This document shows positions 23,198 to 31,580 of a DNA stretch of 34,758 bases, in pieces (positions within the stretch are counted from its first letter, which is position 1; every line of letters starts with the position of its first letter). The translations under genes and the position numbers were made by a program. The notes beneath the pieces were generated by a model. The model searched no databases and was not told the origin of the DNA. It saw only the letters and a program-made list of their open reading frames with translations. Source of the DNA: an uncultured Clostridia bacterium (GTDB lineage: Bacteria > Bacillota > Clostridia > Peptostreptococcales > Anaerovoracaceae); NCBI GenBank assembly GCA_946006945.1, contig CAMFZN010000005.1:1-34758 (forward strand), given 5' to 3'.

Positions 23198-24394
23198 TTA
23201 TGAGTTAATTATTATTGGTTTTTTGACATAATCTGAATTCCTGTACAGATTACTGCCACATAGAAGATTATATATGTCAGAAGCCTTGGAATCAATGGCA
23301 AGAAGTCTCTTCCCTTCATCATTCAGAAGCTTTTGCTGCCTTGAAGGATTTGTTATTACGGGAATAGCGGATTTCCTGCTGATCTCAGACAGAAGCTCCC
23401 TGCCCCTGGCTGTAAACCCGAGAACCCTTATATATGAAGGATCAATAACAAGATTATCCCTCGTAATGCCAAGAACAAGCTGTGTAACGAGCCTTGAAAG
23501 CCTTGAGAATGTATATCTCTTGGATTTAGCCAAGGAAATAAGCTCATCAAGCGATTCGGCATTTAAGACTGCTTCTTTAAGCCTGGAGGAAAGTCCCTCT
23601 CCTCCCGATGGAGTGTTATCAATCTCACCTCTTCCTGCTTCGATTATCTTGTAGGCTGCAAGCCTGTAGAATTCTCTTTCGATAGCACCAAAAGCTTCTC
23701 CGCTGAGATTCTCTGCAACAGCGGATGGCATGTACTGTGATATCCCAAGATCCCCGTCAGCAACCATCTTCCTTATCCCAGAGGCACTCTGAAATCTGGA
23801 CTCAGAACAGAACTCCTGATTATAGCCGGCGCCAAGCCTCTTTACAGGATAAAAATCAAGCCCGGACAATTCACTTATGTATTCAATTGCAAGGATGTCA
23901 TTCGGCGATGAGATGATTCTAAGCTCATCATCAATACTGTCGCTAAATGCAAAAGTCTCCTTATATAACTCAGTCCTTGCGGCAGGATAGCTTAGACCGG
24001 GATGCTCCTTTACGAAGGAAGGTATTTCATCTCTGATAAGCCTTGTTCTTTGCGATACAGTCTTTAGAAGCTCCTTGTCAGCACATTCGCTGCCGAATGA
24101 CACCGCATCGCATCCTGCTTGAGCCAGAATTGAAACAGCAGAGCATGCGAATCTTCCTGCATCAGCAGAAGCAAAGGCCTGCGGAAGCTCAATAACCAGG
24201 TCTGCACCATGGCTAAGCGCCCATCCGGCTCTTGTCCATTTATCACATACTGCAGGGCCTCCTCTTTGTACGAAATTGCCGCTCATGCACACCACAACAG
24301 CATCAGCGCCTGATATTCGCCTTGCTTCTTCAATATGATATCTGTGACCATTATGGAATGGATTGTATTCCGCTGTAATGCCGATAGCCTTCAT
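23198..24394 (-). CDS. tmcAL: tRNA(Met) cytidine acetate ligase (TmcAL)
   Basis: This 398-residue enzyme belongs to the TmcAL (formerly YlbM) nucleotidyltransferase family. TAEYNPFHNGHRYHIEEA supplies the ATP-binding HxGH-type motif, followed by the Ser/Gln block MSGNFVQRGGPAVCDKW. It activates acetate with ATP and acetylates C34 of elongator tRNA-Met, keeping AUG and AUA codons distinct. A strong terminator of the gene before it lies immediately upstream of its ribosome binding site GAGGAG, so it likely uses readthrough or a weak own promoter. Confidence 0.93.
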   Translation of the reverse strand: MKAIGITAEYNPFHNGHRYHIEEARRISGADAVVVCMSGNFVQRGGPAVCDKWTRAGWALSHGADLVIELPQAFASADAGRFACSAVSILAQAGCDAVSFGSECADKELLKTVSQRTRLIRDEIPSFVKEHPGLSYPAARTELYKETFAFSDSIDDELRIISSPNDILAIEYISELSGLDFYPVKRLGAGYNQEFCSESRFQSASGIRKMVADGDLGISQYMPSAVAENLSGEAFGAIEREFYRLAAYKIIEAGRGEIDNTPSGGEGLSSRLKEAVLNAESLDELISLAKSKRYTFSRLSRLVTQLVLGITRDNLVIDPSYIRVLGFTARGRELLSEISRKSAIPVITNPSRQQKLLNDEGKRLLAIDSKASDIYNLLCGSNLYRNSDYVKKPIIINS

Positions 24395-24407
24395 GGATTA
24401 ACTCCTC

Positions 24408-24439
24408 AAAAACAAGACTGAATCAGAGATTCAGTCTTG
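24408..24439 (-). terminator. Terminator between the 24449 gene and tmcAL
   Basis: A perfect 12-pair stem (CAAGACTGAATC and GATTCAGTCTTG, 24413-24424 and 24428-24439) with an AGA loop is followed on the minus strand by five T. It stands about 15 bases before the tmcAL ATG. Confidence 0.9.
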
Positions 24440-24448
24440 TGGATCATA

Positions 24449-25006
24449 TTATTTATCTTCAACGTTCGCATCGGACAGCTGAACTCTCTCAGCGAGATTC
24501 TTCATCTCGATCCTGTTGTTGTTTACCTTGCTGTTGATGTTGTTGATTACCTCTGCAAAGTAATCATTCATCGGCTGAATATATGAAGATGCAACACTGC
24601 TGATGTCTGTCTGCATATCATAGAGCATCTTATCTACATATTCGTATGCTCTAAGCTTCATGTATCTTGTGTGATTCTCAGCCTCTGCAAGGAGTGCAGC
24701 AGCTCTCTTCTCAGCCTCTCTCTTGATGATATCGTTCTCAATCATGTACTGAGCCTGTGCCTTGGCTGACTCAATGATTCTGTTGTACTCAGCCTTTGCC
24801 TCCTCTTCAATTCTGTCCTTCTCCTGGATGATCCACTGAGCGTCCTTGAAGTCCTTAGGAAGAGTCATCTTAATGTCATTGATAATCTGTGTCGCCTCAT
24901 CGATATCAACGATACCCTTCTCAACAAAAGGCATTCTTGAAGACCCTGTAATTACATCCTCAAGTTCATCAAGAAGTGATAGAATCTTAATATTGTCTTC
25001 GCGCAT
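24449..25006 (-). CDS. Coiled-coil protein of unknown function, ATP-synthase-B-like
   Basis: The 185-residue protein is mostly charged helix. A central Glu/Lys/Ala/Arg-rich segment (about 64-125, with RIEEEAKAEYNRIIESAKAQ) forms a long coiled coil like F-type ATP synthase subunit b or DivIVA tails, but it has no membrane segment. The N-terminus (NIKILSLLDELEDVITGSSR) is conserved-looking. In clostridia a similar gene sits near coaD and tmcAL and is often named simply ATPase. I cannot assign a role. It lies 9 bases after coaD and ends in a strong terminator. Confidence 0.75.
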   Translation of the reverse strand: MREDNIKILSLLDELEDVITGSSRMPFVEKGIVDIDEATQIINDIKMTLPKDFKDAQWIIQEKDRIEEEAKAEYNRIIESAKAQAQYMIENDIIKREAEKRAAALLAEAENHTRYMKLRAYEYVDKMLYDMQTDISSVASSYIQPMNDYFAEVINNINSKVNNNRIEMKNLAERVQLSDANVEDK

Positions 25007-25015
25007 AACAACCTC

Positions 25016-25510
25016 CTATTGTTTCTGTCTGCAGTATTTATTATCGATTGACTCTATCAGGAAATCCGGTACAAGTCCGCTGATATCGCCACCATATGAT
25101 GCAACCTCTTTAATTAAGGATGAACTAATGAACGAATACTCAGGTGCCGTCATAAGAAAAACAGTCTCAGTGCTTCCGATGAAGAGTCTGTCATTCATCT
25201 GCGCCATCTGAAGCTCATACTCGAAATCAGTTGTAGCTCTAAGGCCTCTAACAACTACATCAAATGAATTATCATTGACATAATCTGCAAGCAGACCACC
25301 GAACGTATCTACAACAACATTATCGAGATGCGATACCGCTCTTCTAATAAGCTCCATTCTCTCCTCGAGCGAAAACAAGCCGTTCTTGGATGGATTATTA
25401 ATCACTCCTACCGTAAGCTTGTCGTACATCCTTGATGCTCTTTCGATAATATTGAGATGCCCGTTAGTAATCGGATCAAAAGATCCGGCATACAATGCCT
25501 TTCGTTCCAT
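25016..25510 (-). CDS. coaD: Phosphopantetheine adenylyltransferase
   Basis: The 164-residue enzyme carries the nucleotidyltransferase motif GSFDPITNGHLNII near its start, VRGLRATTDFEYELQMAQMN in the middle and the ISSSLIKE motif towards the end. It transfers AMP to 4'-phosphopantetheine, the next-to-last step in coenzyme A synthesis. It follows rsmD, the usual order in Firmicutes. Confidence 0.97.
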   Translation of the reverse strand: MERKALYAGSFDPITNGHLNIIERASRMYDKLTVGVINNPSKNGLFSLEERMELIRRAVSHLDNVVVDTFGGLLADYVNDNSFDVVVRGLRATTDFEYELQMAQMNDRLFIGSTETVFLMTAPEYSFISSSLIKEVASYGGDISGLVPDFLIESIDNKYCRQKQ

Positions 25511-25545
25511 ATATAATCCTTTCCTGATATTACATTCTATCAGAA

Positions 25546-26097
25546 TTATTCCTCTATTGCAATTTCATAGAGATATATGTCAACTCCGATGGTTCCATAT
25601 TTCTTCATTTTGATTCTTTTGAGATTACCATATGTCTCCTGAAGAGGATTCTCGTAGAGATGCTCTGCAACCACTATTGACCCATCATCAAGAACGCCAC
25701 ATTGCTCAAGCAGCTCGAAAGCCTCCTCATAATATCCTGCTTCATAAGGCGGATCCATAAGAACAACATCAGCAGTCTCATTAATACTCATTATGCACTT
25801 TCTGAAATCGCTGTTGCTTATTACCGCCTTATCACCTGCCTTGCAGTGATTGATATTGTTAACAAGAACCTTGTAGTTCTTTCTGTTACCTTCATTGAAA
25901 TAGCATTTTGCTGCACCCCTTGAAAGCGCCTCAAGTCCAAGCGATCCGGAACCGGCAAAAAGATCAACAAATACCGAGTCCTGAATCCATTCTCTTATCA
26001 TGCTGAACACAGCCTCCCTGACCTTCTCGGTTGTCGGCCTTATTCCCTCCGGCACCTCGAGCTTTCTGAATCTGTAATCTCCTGATGTAATCTTCAC
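25546..26097 (-). CDS. rsmD: 16S rRNA (guanine(966)-N2)-methyltransferase RsmD
   Basis: The 183-residue SAM-dependent enzyme shows the family's opening MKITSGDYRFRKLEVPEG, the RPTTEKVREAVF block, the SAM site VDLFAGSGSLGLEALSRGA and the catalytic DPPY motif. It methylates G966 of 16S rRNA. The start codon is GTG (26095-26097), with GGGAG upstream. It follows recG and precedes coaD. Confidence 0.95.
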   Translation of the reverse strand: MKITSGDYRFRKLEVPEGIRPTTEKVREAVFSMIREWIQDSVFVDLFAGSGSLGLEALSRGAAKCYFNEGNRKNYKVLVNNINHCKAGDKAVISNSDFRKCIMSINETADVVLMDPPYEAGYYEEAFELLEQCGVLDDGSIVVAEHLYENPLQETYGNLKRIKMKKYGTIGVDIYLYEIAIEE

Positions 26098-26153
26098 CTT
26101 GATGTACTCCCTTCATTATGTATGATCATGATACCTCAACAAGTGCAAAAGCA

Positions 26154-28202
26154 TCATATTACATTACTGTTATCGTATGTCTTCAGACGGCCGCACTTCA
26201 TCTCAAGCTCCGAAAGCCTCTCAGCCGACGCTCTTGACACCATTGTTCTGGCGTCCTCGGAAGCAGCCTCAAGAATTGATGTGTATCTAAGAAGCTCTGC
26301 TATGCCTGAGCCCCCGTCTCCATGCTGCATGGTTCCCATAATATCGCCGGGACCTCTGAGCCTGTAATCCTCCTCGCTTAATACAAAGCCGTCATTATGC
26401 ATTGTCATAAGTCTGATTCTTTCCTTTGCAGTCTCACTGTCAGAATGATTGATAAGGTAACAGTACGACTGCACATCAGATCTGCCGACACGTCCCCTCA
26501 GCTGATGAAGCTGCGAAAGGCCGAATCTCTCAGCATTCTCGATGACAATTATCGTAGCCTCGGGAACATCCACTCCAACCTCAACTACAACCGTTGCCGC
26601 AAGGACCTGAATATCACCCTCGGCAAATCTTCTCATGACATTCTCTTTCTCATCTCTGTCCATTCTGCCATGAAGGATTCCGACATTATAATCACTGTAT
26701 CTTCTGCTAAGCCTTTCGTAAAGCCTTGTTGCAGATGCAAGCTCCTCATCATCCGAATCAATAGAAGGAGCAATTACATATGCCCTTCCGCCTTTATCAA
26801 GCTCTGCCTTTAGCGCGACATAGGCCCTTTCTTCTGAGTCCGCATTAACAGCTCTCGTAATGACAGGAAGCCTGCCCTTAGGTTTCTCTCGTATTATGCT
26901 GAAGTCCATGTCCCCATAGACAGTATTAGCTAGTGTTCTTGGAATCGGTGTAGCAGACATTACACATACATTAACAGATGAGCCCTTCAACGCTATGCTT
27001 TTCCTCTGCTTGACTCCGAATCTGTGCTGCTCGTCAGTAATAACAAGCCCAAGAGAAGCGAACTCAACATCATCCTGAATGAGAGCGTGAGTACCTATGA
27101 TACAGTCAAGCTCACCATCCTTAAGCCGCTTCAAAATATTTCTTCTCTCTGATGCAGTTACAGACGATGTAAGAAGAGCAACACTTACTCCGCACTCTCT
27201 GTAATCCTCTGTAAGCTTCGCCGCATGCTGCCTCGCAAGAACCTCGGTCGGCACCATGAACGCAGACTGATAGCCTGCACGCTTAGCCATTACAATAGCG
27301 GCCTCTGCCACTGCTGTTTTGCCCGAACCTACATCTCCCTGAACAAGCCTGTTCATCGGTCTGTCAGAGGAAAGATCCCTTCTGATATCCTCTATCGCAT
27401 CAATCTGGTCTTTAGTAAGCTCAAAGCCAAGGCCTCGTGCAAAATCATCATATCCAAGCTCGTCATATGCCCCAAGAGACGCCGACTCACCGTAATCCGC
27501 AAGCCGTCTTCTCGAGAGCTCGACTGAGAGCTGATGTATAAGGAGTGTCTCATATATCATCCGATACCTTGCAATCCTATATGCATCCCTGCTTGAAGGA
27601 TAATGAAGCCCTCTTTGCATCATCTCACGGCTGCATATCCTTCTCTCCTGAACAATATCAGAATCAATCCACTCAGGTATCGTCTCGGCTGACTCTATGG
27701 CGGTGTAAGTAAGCTTTGCAATCTCTTTCGATGTTATTCCCTTGCAGGCGTGGTATACCGGCATAAGCCCCCTAATATCCTGAGATGAACCCTTCGGATA
27801 AATCTCAGGATTGGTGAATCCGACGAAGCCGTTTCTTACTGTCGCCTTTCCGAAAATAACATAATCAGAACCAATGCTTAGCGACTTTGCCATAAAAGGC
27901 ATATTGAAGAATGAGGCATGCAGGAATCCGGCTTCATCCTTAAACCTGGCCTCCACAATTACTCTTCCGCCGCTTATCCTTCTCGACTGCTTGGAAAGAA
28001 GCTCTCCTTGAGCAAGGACGTCACGTCCTGACTGCACCTGGTCAGAGAGGATTGCCTGTCGCTTGTCCTTGTACTTATAAGGATAGAAGCATAGAAGGTC
28101 ACCTATTGACGCAATACCAAGCCTCGAAAGCGCATCTGCTTTAGCAGGACCAACACCCTTAAGTGATGTAACCGCTTCAGACTGTAACATTTTACTGCTC
28201 AT
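26154..28202 (-). CDS. recG: ATP-dependent DNA helicase RecG
   Basis: At 682 residues RecG has the N-terminal wedge/OB region (LKGVGPAKADALSRLGIASI, about 14-33), Walker A GDVGSGKTAVAEAAI, DEQHRFGVKQR (DExH), SATPIPRT, and the C-terminal helicase half with HGRMDRDEKE and QLRGRVGRSD. It reverses stalled forks and branch-migrates junctions. The ATG at 28202, with GAGGTGAC upstream, overlaps the Asp23-like gene by 11 bases, implying coupled translation. Confidence 0.97.
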   Translation of the reverse strand: MSSKMLQSEAVTSLKGVGPAKADALSRLGIASIGDLLCFYPYKYKDKRQAILSDQVQSGRDVLAQGELLSKQSRRISGGRVIVEARFKDEAGFLHASFFNMPFMAKSLSIGSDYVIFGKATVRNGFVGFTNPEIYPKGSSQDIRGLMPVYHACKGITSKEIAKLTYTAIESAETIPEWIDSDIVQERRICSREMMQRGLHYPSSRDAYRIARYRMIYETLLIHQLSVELSRRRLADYGESASLGAYDELGYDDFARGLGFELTKDQIDAIEDIRRDLSSDRPMNRLVQGDVGSGKTAVAEAAIVMAKRAGYQSAFMVPTEVLARQHAAKLTEDYRECGVSVALLTSSVTASERRNILKRLKDGELDCIIGTHALIQDDVEFASLGLVITDEQHRFGVKQRKSIALKGSSVNVCVMSATPIPRTLANTVYGDMDFSIIREKPKGRLPVITRAVNADSEERAYVALKAELDKGGRAYVIAPSIDSDDEELASATRLYERLSRRYSDYNVGILHGRMDRDEKENVMRRFAEGDIQVLAATVVVEVGVDVPEATIIVIENAERFGLSQLHQLRGRVGRSDVQSYCYLINHSDSETAKERIRLMTMHNDGFVLSEEDYRLRGPGDIMGTMQHGDGGSGIAELLRYTSILEAASEDARTMVSRASAERLSELEMKCGRLKTYDNSNVI

Positions 28203-28593
28203 TGCTTCTTGTCACCTCAATATCTCTTAAGACAAGCTGCTTAGACATTATTCCCTTGATGCATGCAGTAATCTCAGCCGGCTTCTCAGGCATAAGGAGC
28301 CCAAGATCATTCTCAATCCTGTCAAAAAGCTCATTGGCCGTATCGCTTATACTCTCACCGAAAAGACCCACATAGTAAATCCTGATTCGAAGCCTTCCGC
28401 CATCGTCCTCAAGACTTATGCAGTTAAGACTCCTGGGATCACCTCCAAGAAGTCCTTTCTTATATATTCTGCCCTTCTGATTGCATGGAATAAGTCTTCC
28501 CTTCATATCAGAAACGCACTTGAACACTATATCCTTAATTGCATCGTTGTTTACTGCAACGAGACCATATCTGCTTCTTGCTATCAGAGCCAT
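28192..28593 (-). CDS. Asp23/Gls24-family protein
   Basis: I start at the ATG at 28593 (MALIARSRYG, 133 residues) because GGAGG lies just upstream. The length and the C-terminal alternation of strands and helix (RLRIRIYYVGLFG, then TANELFDRIENDLGL) resemble Asp23/Gls24 alkaline-shock-type proteins, though similarity is loose. In many clostridia this gene is followed by a DAK2/DegV-type fatty-acid kinase subunit before recG; here that gene is missing and recG overlaps directly. Membrane-associated alkaline stress is the family's theme; function here is inferred. Confidence 0.75.
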   Translation of the reverse strand: MALIARSRYGLVAVNNDAIKDIVFKCVSDMKGRLIPCNQKGRIYKKGLLGGDPRSLNCISLEDDGGRLRIRIYYVGLFGESISDTANELFDRIENDLGLLMPEKPAEITACIKGIMSKQLVLRDIEVTRSNEQ

Positions 28594-28649
28594 AACCAAC
28601 CTCCGATTTATCTTTATACCAGTATTATATCCTATCAGCGATTATTCGC

Positions 28650-28686
28650 AAAAAAGAAAAAAGTCTTAAGCACAATGCTTAAGACT
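28650..28686 (-). terminator. Terminator after rpmB
   Basis: AGTCTTAAGCA (28662-28672) pairs perfectly with TGCTTAAGACT (28676-28686) around a CAA loop; on the minus strand a T-rich run follows. It lies about 17 bases past the rpmB stop and about 55 bases before the Asp23-like start. Confidence 0.88.
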
Positions 28687-28702
28687 GACTACGGTATATT
28701 CA

Positions 28703-28894
28703 CTAGATAGCACGGTTAACCTTGCCCGATCTCAGGCAGCTAGTGCACACTGAAGCCTTTCTAACTGTTCCGTTCTCGTTTACTCTTACAGTCTGAATGT
28801 TAGCATTCCACTTTCTTCTTGTGTGTCTGTTTGAGTGAGAAACAGCGTTTCCGGAAGTCTGACCCTTACCGCATACTTCGCATTTTCTGGACAT
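28703..28894 (-). CDS. rpmB: 50S ribosomal protein L28
   Basis: The 63-residue protein starts MSRKCEVCGKGQTSGNAVSH with a zinc-type CxxC and ends with the second CxxC, CTSC, then LRSGKVNRAI. The start is the ATG at 28894, with AAAGGAGGTG upstream. It is followed by a strong terminator. The 276 bases between it and the divergent gene at 29171 hold promoter-like AT-rich sequence in both directions but no further gene that I can see. Confidence 0.97.
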   Translation of the reverse strand: MSRKCEVCGKGQTSGNAVSHSNRHTRRKWNANIQTVRVNENGTVRKASVCTSCLRSGKVNRAI

Positions 28895-29170
28895 TTGCCG
28901 CACCTCCTTTAATTACTAAATTCTTAAATGCTATAAACACGCTCGAATATAATAACACATAGTAATCACACATGCAAGCAAAAGTTTGTGTATTCTATAT
29001 TTCAACTGTACAAATAAATCACGCTCTCCTTACCTGCTATTATGACGTATGTAATTCTTAATCGGTTCTAAATAAAAAGCACGGTTTATTATATATTTTA
29101 TATTAAACCCGATGAGAGTATAATTATTATGTATTTTTGTACACTTTATTGAAAGGTAGTAATAATAAAC

Positions 29171-30652
29171 ATGGACGATGTCAAAAATTCACAGGCAAGA
29201 TATTATTTCCGAAGACTCATGCTTGTATTCGGTATCATTGCTGCAATCACGATAATTACATTTATATATAAAGACACAAAGAAAGGTCTGTTCAACTCGG
29301 CTGACTTCAAGGATATCAAAGCTCAGATTGAGGCAGCCTGTGACTCATTTGAGACAAATGATGATATGGCCGAGTTCATTGCGAAATGGGCAGATAAGGA
29401 ATGTCTCAAGTACCACATAGATGACGCCGGAAACATAATTCTCAGAACCAAGGCTAAGAGCAGCAAATCTTCAGAGGATCCTGTAGTAGTGTGTGCAAGC
29501 TATAACAGCAAGACTGCGTCAAAGAATACTGACCTTCTGGCTTCCGCTCTTTATATAGCACGTTCCGAGATAAGATCAACTGAGTATACAGTTATTCTGT
29601 TCAACAACAAGAAGGGTGATTTCAGAGGTTATAAGAACATAAGCAAATCATACTTTACCAAAGACTCAGATGTCATCTATCTTGACTACGGCTCCAGCAC
29701 GTACGCTTCTCTTCAGAGCTTTAATGAGCTCAAAGCTTCTTATGTAATAAAGAAGAAAATGAAGCCTGTGACATGTGACACGCTTGTGCATCTTCATATT
29801 GCAGGTGTTGATACTGATGAGATTACATCAAGAATAAGCTCACAGCCGAATCCGATCACAGCATTTGGTACTGTTCTTGCCCAGCTTGAATCCAAATCAT
29901 CTCGTTATGAGCTTGCCAACATTAAGGTTGTCAACGAGGGTAACATGTTCCCTACTTCTCTTGATGCAGACATTCTGGTCAACTCATATTCGGTGGAATC
30001 GCTAACCGATTATCTGGATGACAGAATTGAATCCTTTGAAGACAAGTATAAGGGAGATTTCCCTAACATAGAATACACTTACGAGGTTATTGATGATGAG
30101 TCAAAGCTTCCTGCAGAGAGATATTCAGATGCAGTGTGCAAAACCATCAACAACATCATCTACACCTTCAATAACGGAACCTATCGTTTTGATGAAGAGG
30201 ATGAGATTCCGACAGGATATGAGAAGGACGAGGTATACGGAATAAACAGCCTTGAGCAGCTCAGAGAGAAAGATGATACCATTATTCTGGATATCTGCAC
30301 TCAGGCTCTTACTAATGCATATCTAAATAAGATTGAAGACGAGAACAAAACAATAGCCAGAATATCCAGTTGCAGCTATGTTCGCGGTGAGAAGGTTGAA
30401 AACTTCTATGAGACAGATACAGATTTCTACAACCTTCTTAATTTCACATATTTAAAGGTTAACGATGTTATCTCGAGGAATATGATAATCAAGCAGAAGA
30501 TTGACCATTACTTTACTCCATGCTCATACCTTCAGGACATTAATCCTAAGATGGATATTATCCATCTCAGCATGGATGAGGATTCGGTTAAGCTGATTAC
30601 CAACACAATACTCTGCTATATCGATTCTCTCGGTAATTTCCTTTCATTATGA
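29171..30652 (+). CDS. Membrane-anchored protein resembling a degenerate M20/PepD peptidase
   Basis: The 493-residue protein has one membrane segment near the start (about 16-33) and a large domain expected outside. Its order of motifs matches aminoacyl-histidine dipeptidase (PepD, M20): IDDAGNIILRTKAK (83-96) like the lid substrate region; VVCASYNSK (106-114) where a His-Met-Asp ligand set is expected; LFNNKKGDFRGYKNIS (143-158) where enzymes have an EE motif; and an insertion-domain-like TAFGTVLAQLE and NIKVVNEGNMFPTSLDADIL. The expected His, Asp and Glu metal ligands are absent. I read it as a pseudo-enzyme of that fold. The resemblance is by eye and unproven. It starts a three-gene plus-strand run. 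Confidence 0.65.
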   Translation: MDDVKNSQARYYFRRLMLVFGIIAAITIITFIYKDTKKGLFNSADFKDIKAQIEAACDSFETNDDMAEFIAKWADKECLKYHIDDAGNIILRTKAKSSKSSEDPVVVCASYNSKTASKNTDLLASALYIARSEIRSTEYTVILFNNKKGDFRGYKNISKSYFTKDSDVIYLDYGSSTYASLQSFNELKASYVIKKKMKPVTCDTLVHLHIAGVDTDEITSRISSQPNPITAFGTVLAQLESKSSRYELANIKVVNEGNMFPTSLDADILVNSYSVESLTDYLDDRIESFEDKYKGDFPNIEYTYEVIDDESKLPAERYSDAVCKTINNIIYTFNNGTYRFDEEDEIPTGYEKDEVYGINSLEQLREKDDTIILDICTQALTNAYLNKIEDENKTIARISSCSYVRGEKVENFYETDTDFYNLLNFTYLKVNDVISRNMIIKQKIDHYFTPCSYLQDINPKMDIIHLSMDEDSVKLITNTILCYIDSLGNFLSL

Positions 30653-30687
30653 TAATGAAAGACGTAAAAGGAGGATTAACCACCATC

Positions 30688-31521
30688 ATGAATAAAAGTC
30701 TGCTTCTGGTCAACGATGTTACAGGCTACGGCAGAGTATCGTGCTTTGCAATGACTCCGATACTCGCAGCATACGGACTTCATCCATATCTTCTGCCTAC
30801 CGGGCTTGTATCAAACACTCTTGATTATGGTATGTCAGAAATTCTTGATACTACAGACTTCATGAGAGCTGCAGTATCCAAATGGAGGAAGCTTGGCTTC
30901 AGCTTCAATACAATCGCTACCGGATTTATTAATTCCGACGAGCAGGTCGATATCATACTCGATCTGATTGACAGCCAGGACAATCCTTTTGTTCTGGTCG
31001 ACCCTATTATGGCTGATTCAGGCGAGCTTTATGACAACATGTACCCGGGTGCGATTGAATGCAACCGCAAGCTTGCCTCAAGAGCTGACGTGATTATTCC
31101 TAACTTCACGGAGGCCGCGATGCTCGCGGGTCTTTACACTGACAGATTTTGCCTGAGTGATGAGGAGTATATCGAGCTTGCCGCAGAGGTATCAAAGCTG
31201 GGGTGCAAAAAGCTTGTTATTACAAGCTGCAGGTCCTGCGACGGCAGAATGTTTAATCTTGTTTATGACTGTCTTGCCGGAGACAAGTACGACTTTCTTT
31301 ATTATGATGAGATTGAGGACAGCTTCATTGGAACCGGAGATGTGTTCAGTGCCGTACTTATCTCAGAGCTTATGTGCGGAGCTTCCCTTCCTGCTGCAGT
31401 AGAAAGAGCCGGAGAGTTTGTAGCTGATGTAATAACTGCCAATCTTGGAAGAGAGGACCACTTTGATTTATATATCGAGGGCTGTGTTGCACGCTTATGT
31501 GAAAATAGGTTCACTTTATAA
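30688..31521 (+). CDS. Pyridoxal/pyridoxamine kinase-family protein
   Basis: I start at the ATG at 30688 (MNKSLLLVNDVTGYGRVS), with AAAGGAGG 13 bases upstream; an ATG at 30649 would overlap the preceding stop. The 277-residue protein fits the ribokinase-like PdxK/PdxY family: GYGRVSCFAMTPILAAYGLH near the start, the ADP-site VLVDPIMADSGELYDNMYPG, and the catalytic FIGTGDVFSAVLISE (GTGD). It would phosphorylate vitamin B6 vitamers to salvage PLP. It lies between a membrane pseudo-peptidase and a PBP, a context I cannot explain. Confidence 0.85.
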   Translation: MNKSLLLVNDVTGYGRVSCFAMTPILAAYGLHPYLLPTGLVSNTLDYGMSEILDTTDFMRAAVSKWRKLGFSFNTIATGFINSDEQVDIILDLIDSQDNPFVLVDPIMADSGELYDNMYPGAIECNRKLASRADVIIPNFTEAAMLAGLYTDRFCLSDEEYIELAAEVSKLGCKKLVITSCRSCDGRMFNLVYDCLAGDKYDFLYYDEIEDSFIGTGDVFSAVLISELMCGASLPAAVERAGEFVADVITANLGREDHFDLYIEGCVARLCENRFTL

Positions 31522-31580
31522 TGCATAGCTCATGTGTTATAGTATTAATGTTACATTTCATGTTATGTTAGGAGGTTTTT

